Positions 34,701 to 49,000 of a stretch of DNA of 64,000 nt are shown piece after piece (positions within the stretch are counted from its first letter, which is position 1; every line of letters starts with the position of its first letter). This DNA is from Dendrophyllia cribrosa. Its lineage: Eukaryota; Cnidaria; Anthozoa; Scleractinia; Dendrophylliidae. The translations under genes were made by a program, and so were the position numbers. The notes beneath the pieces were generated by a model. That model searched no databases. It was given only the letters and a program-made list of their open reading frames with translations, and was not told the origin of the DNA. Where the stretch lies: contig JAJLRJ010000009.1 of the NCBI GenBank assembly GCA_024195265.1, positions 8,415,291 through 8,479,290 of the forward strand, in the 5' to 3' direction.

Positions 34701-37700
34701 GCTATTTGGCAACGCTTTTAACCGAAAACCATGTTCTGCGGAAAATGTTTTTGCCATCGCGCTCTAACCATTGCGAATCAAAAGATTCAAAACAAAAATA
34801 AAATCTTGCCGCGCACGAATTTGTTAACAAAATGCTTTGAAAAGAGCGCGGCCCGCCTTTAATTACAGCATGATTGTTAACTTTACCATACCTTGGGATT
34901 TACATCACGCATCAAACCGTGTAATTGACAGCAGTTGAATCTGCCAAGAAACTAGAGACTAGAGTATTCCCAAAGCTTATTCTGTTGAGCAAATACAACC
35001 GACTGGTTCTGTATATGCAAATAATTATGCTGCGCATCAAGAAACTGGGCACAACCACTGTAAGTACATGTCGCGAAAGACAATGGCATTCCGGGCGATG
35101 CCTCGCTACTCCATGACTGGCATCACAAAGTGTCCTGGAGGGGTGCACGCTACTCCATGAATTGCATCACAAAGTGTCCTGGGGGGTGGTACGCTACTCC
35201 ATGAATTGCATCACAAAGTGTCCTGGGGGGTGGTACGCTACTCTATGACTGGCATCACAAAGTGTCCTGGTGGGGTGGCACGCTACTCCGTGACTTGCAT
35301 CACACAGTGTCCTAGGCGATTGGACGCTACTCCATGACTGGCATCACAAAGTGTACTGGGGGGGGGGGGGGGGGGTGGTGCACGCTACTCCATGACTGGC
35401 ATCACAGAGTGTCCTGGAGGGGTGCACCTTACTCCATGAATTGCATCACAAAGTGTCCTGGGGGTGGTACGCTACTCCATGACTGACATCACAAAGTGTC
35501 CTGGGCGGGTACACGCTACTCCATGACTGGCATCACAAAGTGTCCTGGAGGGGTGCACGCTACTCCATGACTGGCATCACAAAGTGTCCTTAAGGGGTGC
35601 ACAGTACTCCATGACTGTCATCACAAAGTGTCCTGGGTGCACGCTACTCCATGACTGGCATCACAAACTGTCCTGGGGGGTGGCACGCTACTCCATGACT
35701 GGCATCACAAAGTGTCCTAGGGTTGCACGCTACTCCATGACTGGCCTCACAAAGTGTCATCGCCGAGAATACAACGACATATCCGGGACCTTCTTACGGT
35801 CCAGAGCGCTAAATTTGAAAAGCTTCCCTTTGACAAAAGAGCCAAATTACAAAGAAAATGGGGGGAAATGACGAAACAAGGTGTATGTTTTACTCCATGA
35901 CAAAAAACTGAGTACTTTGGCGGTTAGGTTCACCCTGGCTTTTTCAGAAGAGGTGTTAAGGAATCATTTAAGACCCTTTTTTTCCCTGAGATTTGGACAA
36001 CTACTATCGAATCGCGTTCTAAAATTCGTTTTTTTCGCTGATTTCAGTATGCAAAAAACACGGCATTGATATTCAGGATGGTCTTTCTCTTCAAGAAAGG
36101 ACTTGCTAACTAAGGTTCACCATGGAAATGTTAGCCTCTTGTCTAAACAAAAGATTGGCGAAGTTTGGATTTAATACGATACGAGGAAATAGTATCAAAG
36201 CGCTATTTTCTAGAAGGTGTTCCGTAAACTAAAAATGGTGCTTCAAAATATCTTCCTATGAACTCCCACGAAACCGGCAAACGGATTCAAATTTGAATAA
36301 TTATCTCAACACAAACAATGTTCCCTCAAGCCCGGTTCAAACGTCGAACTTCACATGTGCCGAATCTAATGCAAATGAGCAAGAACAATAGATTTTGCTC
36401 ATTTGCATTAGATTCGGCACATGTGAAGTTCGACGTTTGAACCGGGCCTCAGTCGTGAGAGGCGGGCGCTTGCTTTTTTCTTGTTCAAGTTAGGATTCAA
36501 AGAGAAGCCATCATTTATTTCACATTTCTCATTGTCCGGCAAATAGAAAGGCCTATATTATTTTTTAAAACCTCAGTTAATGTACTTTAGGTCTGAACTA
36601 CGTTAACCGATCGAGTAAAAGAGCGCGTCTAGATCTGGACTGCAAAACGCTTTGTAAAGAGCACGAGAAACAAAGCGCAACGAACAAGCGAGTGACCCGT
36701 GACTCACGCTCGCTATTTGGCAATGCTTTAAACTGAAAACCATGTTCTGCGGAAAATGTTTTTGCCATCGTACTCTGACCATTGCGAATCTAACGAGTCA
36801 AAATGAAAATCTTGCCGCACACGAATTTGTTGGCAAAACGCTCTGTAAAGAGCGAGTAGAACAGGACATCGCGTCTTTTATAGACATTCGACGCACTTAA
36901 AATAACTTTAAAACGATCTGAACACTGTTAAAACGCGATAGTGTGATAAAAAATTTCGGTCTTCGAGCTTCTTCAGTCGTCCGCCATATTAAAGTTCTGT
37001 AAAGAGCGCGAGTAAAAAACGGTAACGAACAAGGGAGTGACCCGCGCATCGCGGTCGCTATTTGGGAAAGCTTTTAACTGAAAACCATGTTCTGCGGGAA
37101 ATGTTTTTGCCATCGTACTCTGACCATTGCGAATCTAACTAGTGAAAATGAAAATCTTGCCGTACACGAATTTGTTGACATAACGCTCTGTAAAGAGCGA
37201 GAAGAATAAGACATCATGTCTTTTATAAACATTCGACGCACTTAAAATAACTTTAAAACAATCTAAAAATTATTAAAACGCGGTAGTTTGATAAAAAATT
37301 CCGGTCTTCGAGCCTCTTCAGTCGTCCGCCATATTAAAGTTCTGTAAAGAGTGCGAGTAAAAAAGTGGAACGAACAAGCGAGTGACCCGCGCATCGCGCT
37401 CGCTATTTGGCAACGCTTTTAACTGAAAACTATGTTCTGCGGAAAATGTTTTTGCCATCGCGCTCTAACCATTGCGAATGTAAAGATTTAAAAACAATAA
37501 TAAAATCTTGCGCACACGAATTTGTTGACAAAATGCTTTGTTTGTCCCTTGTCTGTGTTCTGTGAAGCGTTCACGAATCGTGCGTTTGGTTTCCCCTATA
37601 TACTGTTTTTACATTTTTTTTTTTACATTCAATCATATATGTGAGGTTACTAGAATTACAGGCTCCGCCATGGTAAAGCACATGTTTTACAAGATTAACC

Positions 37701-40700
37701 GCTGACAGACATTCGGCGTCCGGCGTCCGGCATTCAGCGTTCGGCAAATTACCCCTGCCGCATCGATTTATATTTTTCAGTACTCTGGTACTCTAGTCTT
37801 TTGACACAGTGGACACGCTTATTTTATAATTTGCGTGCGATCTCGCACGCTAAGTGTGCTGTGTCTCCTTGTTTTAGAAGGTTAACGCACTTCTTTGTTA
37901 GACTGCTCACACTATACCAATACTCCCTATCATCAAACCGTAAAATAACGTGCATGCAGATTCCCAAGACATTTATTTTCCAATATGCCTAATGCGTACA
38001 ACGACGCCCAAGTATACGCTCCCACAGCGTCTTGTTGAGCTCTGTAATATTAGACTGCCAAGAAACAACACATACCCTGGGATCCCACTCATTCAAGGTT
38101 TTAACGTTGATAAAAGATTCCTCTCCATTAGGTCCCAGCATTATGGCATCATGCTCACACCTCACAATCAGCTCAATTCCATCACCAAGGTTCCACTTAC
38201 GATACCTGCATAGAAATTGCACGCACAGCCATTTGAGCTTTGCATGTTGAGTAGAGGTGATGTAACACGGGACGATTCGCAACGACGATTTTTAGCGCAA
38301 CAAAATTAAGGACAGGTATGTTACATGTAACAACTTGAGTAAAATTCTTGTTTTTGCATTGCAAGGTTTTGAAGCTGATTCAAAAACTTCGCAGCGCAAA
38401 AGTTGTGCAGAAAATCGTCCATGCACCCATGTTGCAATAAAAATCGTCTTTGCGAATCGTCCCGTGTAACATCGCCTTAATTACACTACTTTGATATCAC
38501 CTTATACCTTTTTTATTTCCTGTACAAAAAAATGTTGTCAATGTTGATGTTGTACTTGATGTAGTCTCATGAGTTAACAGCTTTATTATGGATCCATATT
38601 TCTGAGTAAAATTACTAAAATTGCTGTGAAGGTTTCTTCTAAATCGTTCATTTATAAAGATAACATGTACTGTATGTGTCTAGATTATACATCACACCCA
38701 GCTGGCAAATGACCCAGGCATGTGAAAAGATCTAGATTTTAGTATTCCTCAAATATGTGGTCACTACAAGAACTGAAAAACTTGTAATGGGTAGCTTTTG
38801 AGGACTGAAAATCAACTGAATTTAACATGTGAAATTTACAATATATGTTCTAAACCTGATAAAGATATGGTTTCCTTCAAGAATGCTCTTGGGCAGACCA
38901 AAGAGGGAGACCAAAGAGGGAGACCAAAGGGGGAGACCAAAGGGGCAGACCAAAGGGACAGACCAAAGGGGCAGACCAAAGGACAGATCAATGGGGCAGA
39001 CCAAAGGGGCAGACCAAAGGGACAGACCAAAGAGCCAGACCAAAGGGGCAGACCAAAGGGGGAGACCAAAGGGGGAGACCAAAGAGGCAGACCAAAAGGG
39101 CAGACCAAAGGGGCAGACCAAAGGGACAGACCAAAGGGGCAGACCAAAGGACAGATCAATGGGGCAGACCAAAGGGGCAGACCAAAGGCGCAGACCAAAG
39201 GGACAGACCAAAGGGACAGACCAAAGAGCCAGACCAAAGGGGCAGACCAAAGGGGCAGACCAAAGGGGCAGACCAAAGGGGCAGACCAAAGGGGCAGACC
39301 AAAGGGGCAGACCAAAGGGGGAGACCAAAGAGGCAGATCAAAAGGGCAGACCAAAGGGGCAGACCAAAGGGACAGACCAAAGGGGCAGACCAAAGGACAG
39401 ATCAATGGGGCAGACCAAAGGGACAGACCAAAGGGACAGACCAAAGGGACAGACCAAAGAGCCAGACCAAAGGGGCAGACCAAAGGGGCAGACCAAAGGG
39501 CCCGACCATAAGGGCAGACCAAAGGGACAGGCCAAAGTTTCTGCATTATAGAGGTACTGTATGGTATCTCTGGGGCCAAGAGAACTGTCCATAATAGAGA
39601 GTGGTTAAGAGACTCAACTGTAATGCCCCCATTAAAACTGTCCAAGTGTAAACGGATATGTGAGAATGTTAGTAAATGAAATTGCTAAGCTTATGCAAAC
39701 ATCCTGTATGCCAGCTCACTGTGTTCTTATCTGATCTATACCTGTATGCCACAGAAGCTACCTGGCCTTCATCTTCATCGGTAACAAATGGATTAGGATT
39801 AGGGAACACTTTCTTGTCTGGCCCTCTTTTTAAACACTGCTGTGAGAAGTTCTGGTTAATGAATGTTGCTTCAAGGCCAAGATTTGTGGGAGAATTTATT
39901 CCATTTCCTTCATCAAAAGCAACATCATGGGCAGTCTCACTCACTGTCAGCAAATCTAACAAAACAAAACATTGATTAACACAAAGAAGTAGTGGTCCAT
40001 ATTGATGTTCAGGGTTAGGGTGGCATGTGACAGAAGTTGTTGGGTTAGACAGCTTTTGTGTGTAGTCAGGTAAAAACAAAAAATATAATGGTGTTTCAAC
40101 ACGGGAGCACGTGTCTACTGCATGCACATTTGAACCTTTCTTTTGAAATTTTGGGGTCTACCCCTTATAGTTTTGAAAGGATCATTAAAGGGGAAGTATC
40201 ACAGGAAGTTTGATGTTTTTTGGTCAAAGCCATTTTACAAAACCTTTACTTATTTACAAAGTAAAACTAAAACACCAATAAGAGAGTGAAATCAACCAAT
40301 TCTTGAAAGAGGGACAGATTATGGTCTGTTCTAGCCCATTTGGAGACGAAAATGTGGTAACTTGAAAAAGATTAGGCTAATTTTTTTCAAGTTGTAATTC
40401 ATTGAGACCCGGGCCGTCTATGGCCAGAGACACTAATCGACAGTTTTGATATATTTTGTGATAATTTATCACACCATTGGAGCTTTATTTTTCGGTTTCT
40501 GGTCATACAATAACATTTTTTGCTTTTTTAAAATGACACTAAATCCATGTGATACTTCCCTTTAACTTTGCTTCTAAAGGTGCAAGTCCATTTTACACCA
40601 AGAATAACAACACATTCAGATCAATGGGATCAGAAATATCTGTCAACTGTATTTATAATTTGGAATAATGCTGTTATACTGTTTCCTTTAGCTCCTCCAC

Positions 40701-43700
40701 CTTTTGGGTGTGAAATGCAAATTAAGGCGTCTTTCAGTCACAAAACGTGGTTAACTTGCGCATCCTTTAAATATAGTTTGCTTCAAAAATCTAATTAAAC
40801 CAAGATTTTACCTGAGCAAAAAAAGAAATAGAAGTTCATAAAGACTTCTGATATAACTTTCATAAAGTTTTTCCTAATAATGTACAAGAAATGGTCTTAG
40901 TAATGATGCATGATTGTCAGTTGTTAATTAGGGGTGTAACGATTCATATTCCTTGCGATTTGATTAGATTTCGATTATTGCCCTTCAATTTCGAATTTTT
41001 CGATTCGATTATGCAACTGTTTCTTGCAGACAGTTTTAGACTTATCTGTTGTACCGTCTTTAGCCGGAAAACCCATAATATTACCACACATCTGATCTAA
41101 AATATGCATTCGGATTCATGATTGCTTGGTCATTCGTTGCCGTGTTTGAGAACATGACAATGAGCATGTTGCACATGGTTTGCCTTGGAAATTCTCAAGG
41201 GGTGGGAGAAGGGCAGCAATTTTACCAGGCAACACAAAATGGCTCATGAACTGCAAACGCCTTTGCTCGTCAATCAAAAACACAGATTTTAGAGAGTTAT
41301 GAATTCTGATTTCACAATATAATAACTCATTGAGGGCACCCTGGAAAAGGCATGCAAAAATCAAACCAAAATCGAAAAGTGGAAGCAAAAAATTGTGAAT
41401 CGAACCGAATGGTCATAATCGCGATAAATCGAAAATTTGATTAATCGTTACACCACTATTGTTAATGCTTCAGTGGTTGATTGACGACTGGAGGTGAGAA
41501 TGGCCAGGCCATGCTCCTTTTATACCGGAACTTCGTGTTTAAATCAATCCCTTATCAAGATAATTAAAATGTGTCTAGATTATACATCACACCCAGCTGG
41601 CAAATGACCCAGGCATGTGAAAAGATCTAGATTTTACTATTCCTCAAATATGTGGTCACTACAGTAACAGATAAACTTGCAATGAGTAGCTTTTGAGGAT
41701 TAGCAATAAATTATTTAATAAGAACCAAATTCGCTTCATTACCTTCATACAGTATACACAGTCATAGAACAGAGTATAACTTTCGTATGTGATACTGAAA
41801 GGATCCCTAACTCTACTACTAACAGTGTTATATGCAGGTCACCTGGTGGATAGCAGTGATATCCTTTACCCATGTACATGTAGCTGTCATGCATGGCCTT
41901 TATAATCATCTTGTCTGAGTATTCATACATTTTTGTATGGGAATACTTAATATAAATTCAGGACCGTGATGGCTGGAGGGCAATGATGATGATGATATCA
42001 CATCATGTTTGACTGTATGAATAGGTTGAGTGCCTCGCACCATACACATACATGTAGCTACCGTAATGTCACTCCTTGAGACTCAAAACTTACCAAATTC
42101 AGAATCGTCTCTCTTGTCAAAGAACAATTTGGATCCAACACGCTACAAAAAAATGAAATAAAACGAAGTTGTAATATTTAGGAATGCTAGACTAAGTGTA
42201 GTGAGAAAACAGAAGCTCATTCTAGTCCTGCATAGCATGTTCCTAAAAAATTGACATACAAAACATTCCACACTGGTATCACACAAAGTACTACAATGGC
42301 AGTTCTGAAAAGGCCTTCTGAGTGACTGCTTAAAATTGTCTTTAAGGGCCAAAACAAAATTATTTTAGAATTCTCAGTGTAACCTGAGCCATTATTAAGT
42401 TTGTGAATTTCAAGAGGGAAACAATAATAAACATAAGGAGACATGTACACCTGTATTTGAGTAAAATTAATAGGTACACTGAAACTTATCCTATGTATTC
42501 AGGGGTTTCAATAAAATTAACAACAAATGGCAATATTTATAAAATAAACAGCAGTGGCAACAAAGAGGCCATAAGGTCCCTTTCCTCTAGGAAATCTACA
42601 TGTAGGAACTCGGAAATGGCATTTGCAGCATTCTGGGCATCGACTTAATCGAAAAGTAGGCGGCAATAATTTAGGAAGTAGCCGGCGGAATTCGCCGGTT
42701 GCTGGCTTCTAATGAAACCTCTGTGTATTGAAACACATTTTGGTAATACATGCACATGTGCAGTTGGTATGTAGAGTGCTAGGAAAGGCGGTCACTTAGT
42801 AGAGGAGAAATTTGGTGTCATAAGTGGCCTCTTAAAGTGCCTATGAAATGAATTTTTTTTCTTCGTTTTTCATTAGTTTATTATGTCCAAAGAACGAAAA
42901 CAATATTCATTTCCCGAGGAAAAGAAAGAAAATCGGTTTTTTAGCCCCTCGAAGATGCGTCACTTCGGTTGAAAAGTGGCTCCAATTTTTGGAGAGCCTG
43001 GGGGCGAGTGGGCGTGCATGATGACGTAAATTACGTAAATAGTATGACACATTGGTTTGTTTACACTATAATTCCCTTGGAATCCTTTAGCGTGATGGTC
43101 ATTTTGCCAACGTTTTTGGCTGTACAAATGTCAGACAGCACCTAATTTGTTTCTTTACAGTCCTCTGAAGGTGAAGAGGATCAGTTTGGGATCACTCTTG
43201 ATCAACTGAAATGATCGTGTCCACTGTAGTTTTGCCGTAGCGGGACGAACCGACTGTGCCGCTTGAGCGAAGGAAGTGAACATGAAGAAGACGGACTTTG
43301 ATCATTTAGATTATTGAACGTGAAAGGTATACATTTCAGTAGCACAGCGTCTCAGTGGTTCGCCAGTTGAGTTGTAAGCTTATTGAACGCAGAGGCGTTT
43401 TTGTTATTTCTTTTTAGTGGCTCGTTGACTAGCGTTTATCGAACGCGAACGATATATTTGTAGTACAAACAATCATGATATTAGCACATTAGCGACTCGG
43501 CCGGTCTTCTCTGAAGTTCACTGATCGCGCGTGGAGGTTATGAACTTATTTTATCGGCTTGGCAATTCGCTCGTCTACTTAAAGTTCTTTTTTCAATGCG
43601 AAGGATATGTCTTGGCGGCTTGCTAGTTGAAAGTTTCTGCATATCCGAGGTGGTGTTTTTCAGGCGGCTTGCTGAATTGAATGTGAATGGTGTATTTTTA

Positions 43701-45985
43701 GCGGCAAGGTGTCTTGATAGCGTATTTTTTTATTTATTTATTTATTCAAAATGTTTGAACTCAAGTATATACGTAATAATTATGCTTCTTAGTTCAGTGT
43801 CTTGCCAGCGATTGATCGTTTCTGGAAATTTTAACCACTTGGCGGCTTGTAAGTGAGTTCAAAGTATAGTGTTTACATTTATGTCTGATTTATATTTCAT
43901 TGTATAAAAATTTATCTGATCGAACACGCAATGATTCAGCGATGTATTTTGTTTCGAATAGTCTTACGCATTTGTACGTGTAGATTTTTGATAGATGTTC
44001 CGTAGAATAGACGCCTTCCAGTGAACACTTGCGTCGCTGCACTTTGAATTTTTGATAATTCGGAATACCGTATAAACATTTATATTACTCGCCAGTCAGT
44101 GCCGATCGAGTCAGTATATTTTTGTAGGCCTCACTGACTTCGACGGCTCTCCAGTCGAGCGGAGGCTTGAAGGAACTTCCAAACAGGATATGGATTGGAA
44201 AAATTATGCTTGATTAAACGGCCTCACCGGCCGGAATGTTATTTTCTTTTGCAAAATAATATTAATCTTAACAATAAGCGCTTTCATTGAAAACAACATC
44301 ACTTGACGTACCCTTTCCGATGTCGACGAACAAATTTCGTGTATTTCGCCGGCCTATTTTCCTCTGGAGCAAAATAAAGCTTTGTTACACTCTCTGTTAT
44401 CGAAGAATTCTAATATCTCGTATGTTTGAGGCCGCTCGCCACATAATATTGGTCCACCTCTAGCGACGTCTCTTGTCAGCTCTCTTGTTCTCTATATTCC
44501 CGCAGCAGTTTGTACAACTATTTACGTTACAGTGTAATATGACACTGGTTTTGGCCGCGCACAAATTGGAGCCACTTTTTAGCGCCAACAACCTAACTTT
44601 GAGACCATAAAAAAAGCATTTCGCATCGTCCCTAACACTTTAAACCTTTTATTCCAAGGTCTAAAAAGGTGAAACTTTCGATACATAAAAAAATAAATTT
44701 CATTTCATAGGCACTTCAAAGGAACACTGTCCCGCAGAAATAGCAACATTTTGCTTTGCTTATTTCCATGTTATATCACCAAATGCCACCAAATATACAA
44801 CTTAGTTGGATAAAAAGATTCTATAGAGCAAAACAAAAGCAGTAGTTTGGAGATAAAGTGCAGGATTGCAGGGATTAAAGAGGATTACAGTTCATGAAAT
44901 TTGATTTATTGACAGGCGGTCAAGAAAACAAACTTGCCATTCTTGTGAAATATTGACTTTTCTGGCCGTCATTTTGTCTCTTCAGTTCATCAGGGGTTTC
45001 AATAAAATTGAGAGTAAGTGGCAATATTTGTAAAATAGACGGCAGTGGAAACAAAGGGGCCCCTTTCCTCTATGGGGGTGTGGGGGCATGCCACAAAATT
45101 TAATTTGATATCTAGGACCTCAGAATTGGCATTTCCAGCATTCTGGGCATCAACTTCAGTGAAATTAATCGAAAAGTAGGCGGCAATAATTTAGGAAATA
45201 GCTGGCAGAATTCGCCATTTGCCAGCTTCTAAACCTGATGTATTTCTTCGCTTCTACATCTGTACCACTTTTGGCGATAGTTTCTTCCAGTTTCAAGATA
45301 ATAACGCAAGCTCCTGACCATAATCATGAAAACACAATATTTCAGCTGGGACAGTGTCCCTTGAAGAGAGGTGGTAGTAACGAAGGCACTCCTAAGCATA
45401 ACAATATTTCAGCAATGATTATTGTGCCTTGATTACGATAAGTTAAAGTCAAGACATAGACATTGTAGAAAATGCAGAGGAAAGGAATATTTATATTATT
45501 TACATGTAATACACCCGGTGTACTTTTTTTTTACAAATTTCCAAGGCCAAAGAAGAAAACTACACAGTGCTACATTGTACAGTTGTTACAATACCTGGAC
45601 AACAACATCCCATGAGTAAACAGAACGTGTAGCAGTCATAAGTGTCGCGGTAATGGCATCAGTTGTAAATACATTTCCTTTCGATAGCAGCTGAAATACA
45701 AAATAATGGTAAATGAATGTTACTCGAGGATGCTTCACACATGTGTTCACCAGTTTGAGTAAGGACAATTTGACTATTCATGCTGAATAAAGCTGTAATT
45801 AGCCATGAACTTCAAAATCCTTTTACTGGTATTCTCAATTTTTGTGTTCTGCTGACATGGTCAGTGAACACTGTTGTCATCAGGCGAGGTATTTTTGTCA
45901 ATGTAAGGAAACATTTCCGGTGTAACAATAGAATTGTCAATCAACTGACGAAATCAGAAGTGGTCCTGATAATTCTATTACAGGG

Positions 45986-46016
<31 letters not shown>

Positions 46017-49000
46017 ATTATCGACCTCAAATCGCATAATTCGTAAAAAATCACACAAAATCGCATGATATGAACAAACCACACGATACACTATCGCTTT
46101 AGCTAAGAAACTTAAGCTAAAATTTGTTTTTTTCTATTGAATTATCCTGTATCAAATAAACAAACCGCCACTTTCGATCGAAACTGCGTTCGTTCTTGGC
46201 CACAACAAGCTTGGTAACCGCGTAAATTTCTTGAGCACATGTTTTATTTAGCCTGGTTACTAAGGTTAACCAAGATGGCCGCTTGTTTACAGACTCTTTT
46301 CTTTGATTCTGTCATTTGTTTTGGATGTTCCTTCATAGCTAAAAGCTTCAAAATGTCCCACAAAGATAGCGAGCACCGTTCTAAAACAGGTATTTTCGTT
46401 TTCTTCCTCTGAAACCTAGTAAAACATGCATAAAAAAGTTCTAGAAAAAATCGCATAATTTGCATAATTGTCCGCATAATAGTCCTTGCTTATCGCATAA
46501 TTTGCCACGAAAAAATCGCATAATTTCCATTTTTTTATCGCGTAATATCAGAAGCCCTGCTATTACAATTCTTCATAATTTTTATTTTGCTTAAAACTTG
46601 AATAATATTCCATCTATTCCCTTCAATTAAAGACTGAATTTCAGCTAAAGAGTAGGCTATCAAGATGTTAGAATTTTTCTGTCACTACCAATTTTTTCAG
46701 CAGTCAAAAGTGAAGTGAAATTTCACGATGACTCATATCATACCAGTTTGTTTACTTGTGACTGAGAGAAATTATAATTCTTCATGCTTACCTTTGGGAA
46801 TTCATAACTCGAATAATATTCCATTGATTCACTTGAATTAAAGACTGAATTATGGCTAAATGAGTAAGCGATCAAGATTTCAGAATTTATCTGCCACTAG
46901 AATTTAATTTTAGCCTGTCGAGTCTATCAAGAAAGAGTTGAAGCTAGCCGAGATGCCAACTGAAGAGTTACACTCAACTGAGTTTGATGGATAGTTTAAC
47001 CCAGCGTTCCTGCCAGTACATCTGCTCACCAGAAAATGCACTCAAATCGTTTGTCATTTTATAGCATTTGCTCGGATACTGCACAATTCATGCTATATCA
47101 GCAGAACACACGGCCCCAGTGGGGCCAAGGTTGAAGATTAAGCATTAAAAGGCAGTTACAAAATGCTACAAAATTATGCACTGTTTATGCAAATATCAAT
47201 TGCACAGAAAAGCACATTCAAACTTGTACAAGATACAACAGTATGCTACATGGATTGTACAGTACATTTGGTACTTCCATTTGTAATTAACCTATAATTC
47301 AAAAGACTTCACAAATTTTTGCGGCATTATCGTCGAAATATTGTGCTGACGACGCAAAAATTGCTTGAAATTTTGATGACATTTCATGGAAATTTCGTGA
47401 GAATTAACGTAATAATCACAAAATTTCCAAGAAATGCCGTCAAAATTATTTGTCGAAAATTGCTCTCATTTCTTTTGCACACTACTGTAGAACACTCTAG
47501 CTACATGTACATGTACATGTGCATGTCCTTTATAAAACCTCTCTCCGCTCCAGTGTAATACTATAAATAAAGTTCATAGGTAACACTCTGGTACGTGTAC
47601 TTCACAAAACCCCTCTGTCCTAATGTACTAGTTACAGTGTATTTACAATGCTACTACAACAATAACAAGATTTATAATATGACCGTACAGCCCCGCTGAT
47701 GCAATCCTACATAAAATAGAATCGCAAGGTGGCGTGAGCGGGGCCGGACGGGTTGACGTAAGCCGGTCCGGAAAAAGCCGTCGGGCCCCGCTCGAGTTCA
47801 AGCGACCTCGCACTGCACGACTATCCTTGTACTTTCTAGTCATATTATAAAATACTTATTGACTGAGTTAGGTCGGGCCGGACGGGAAAATATTTGGCTC
47901 TCGGTCATGGCGCACGGACCTCGCTGCGCTCGCTCCGTATGCCATGACCTCGAGCCAAATATTTTCCCGTCCGGCCCTTCCACTCAGTCAATAAGTGCAT
48001 AGTACATACCTTTCTGATGATCGGATCATCTGTGGTTGTTACTTTGTGGAATATTCTATTAACTCCAGCTAAAGGAACTTCATTCTTAGTTGTCACACGG
48101 TCATAACTCTTTTCATAATACTCCAAACTACCGCAAACATATCTATAAAACAAATATGAACACTATGGTAAGTCTTCACAAGCCTAATGGCTCACAACTA
48201 CCGGAGCTTAACCCTGTTTCTGTAGCATGAAGCGACTGAGAGTATTACTACTCCCCCTGGATGGGATGCTTGTCTATCGCAAGGTTACCCCCCAGCATTA
48301 TGTCGCTGGTACCCAGTTATACACCTGGGTGGATCGAGACAACATGGAGCAAAGTTTCTTGTCTAAGGAAACAACACGACGGCAGAAACCAGGCTCAAAC
48401 CACTGACCTTCAGGTCAGTCTGATGCATGTGCTTACCAGTACACTGCCCTGCCTCCACATGGACAACCTTGTTAATTTAAAGCACAGAATGTACAGGTAA
48501 TGTACTAAAACCAATTCATGGTCCTTGAGAAATTATCTTTCAGTTATTTAATGTTATTTCATAAAAAAAAAGCTACACTGTAGGTAGTACAAGCACTACT
48601 GTCACAGTTAGCTGCAAAAAACGATTCCACATGCAAAAACGACACAATTCCAAGCAAAAAATAAAAAAATAATACCAACACGATAGTTTTGCATAAAACT
48701 CTTCCATTAAAGATATACATGTATGTAAGATTGTAAAATTCATTAATAATTCACAAGGGTACTAACAAATAGAAATGAGCCATTCCAATCACGTGAGTTG
48801 TATCTAGAATGTAAATTAGATACAACCACTAGTGAGTTGTATCTGGAATGTGAATTTCTCAAGTTGTTTACTACATTCACATCCGTGTTGTATCGGCACT
48901 ATACATTCACTCGGCTGCGCCTCGTGATTGTATAGGCAAATACTACACTCCCGCTCATGTAGTAAACATTACTTACATGTACAACATTATAATTACAGTG

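Larger units (their letters stand above)
29850..37770. mobile_element. PLE-derived block with inverted ends and four long tandem units
   Basis: The ends are inverted copies of about 230-330 bp: left 29850-30175, right 37545-37770 (caggggtaatttgccgaacg and its complement, cctcacatatatgat, ggggaaaccaaacgcacgat). Inside, units start with gaatacagcgacatat at about 30510, 33530 and 35765, with a diverged start at about 31885. They repeat sequence such as ggtccagagcgctaaat and aagcttccgtctgacaaaa. Unit lengths are about 1.4, 1.6, 2.2 and 1.8 kb. Length differences come largely from an embedded 45-bp minisatellite and a further 360-bp internal duplication at 36640-37350. The whole block lies in EIF3D intron 10. 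No reverse transcriptase is visible. Confidence 0.75.

Noticed and set aside
38798..39645. Long open frames on both strands (up to 269 codons) with repeated [11 protein letters not shown] or [12 protein letters not shown] peptides
   Set aside because: All arise from a 13-bp stop-free minisatellite within EIF3D intron 9; several frames on both strands are open, which coding selection would not produce.
43155..43214. Exon-like stretch after ttctttacag reading [21 protein letters not shown]
   Set aside because: It lies inside a TTAA-flanked mobile element, with no in-phase partner exon found. It could be a captured exon but cannot be supported.
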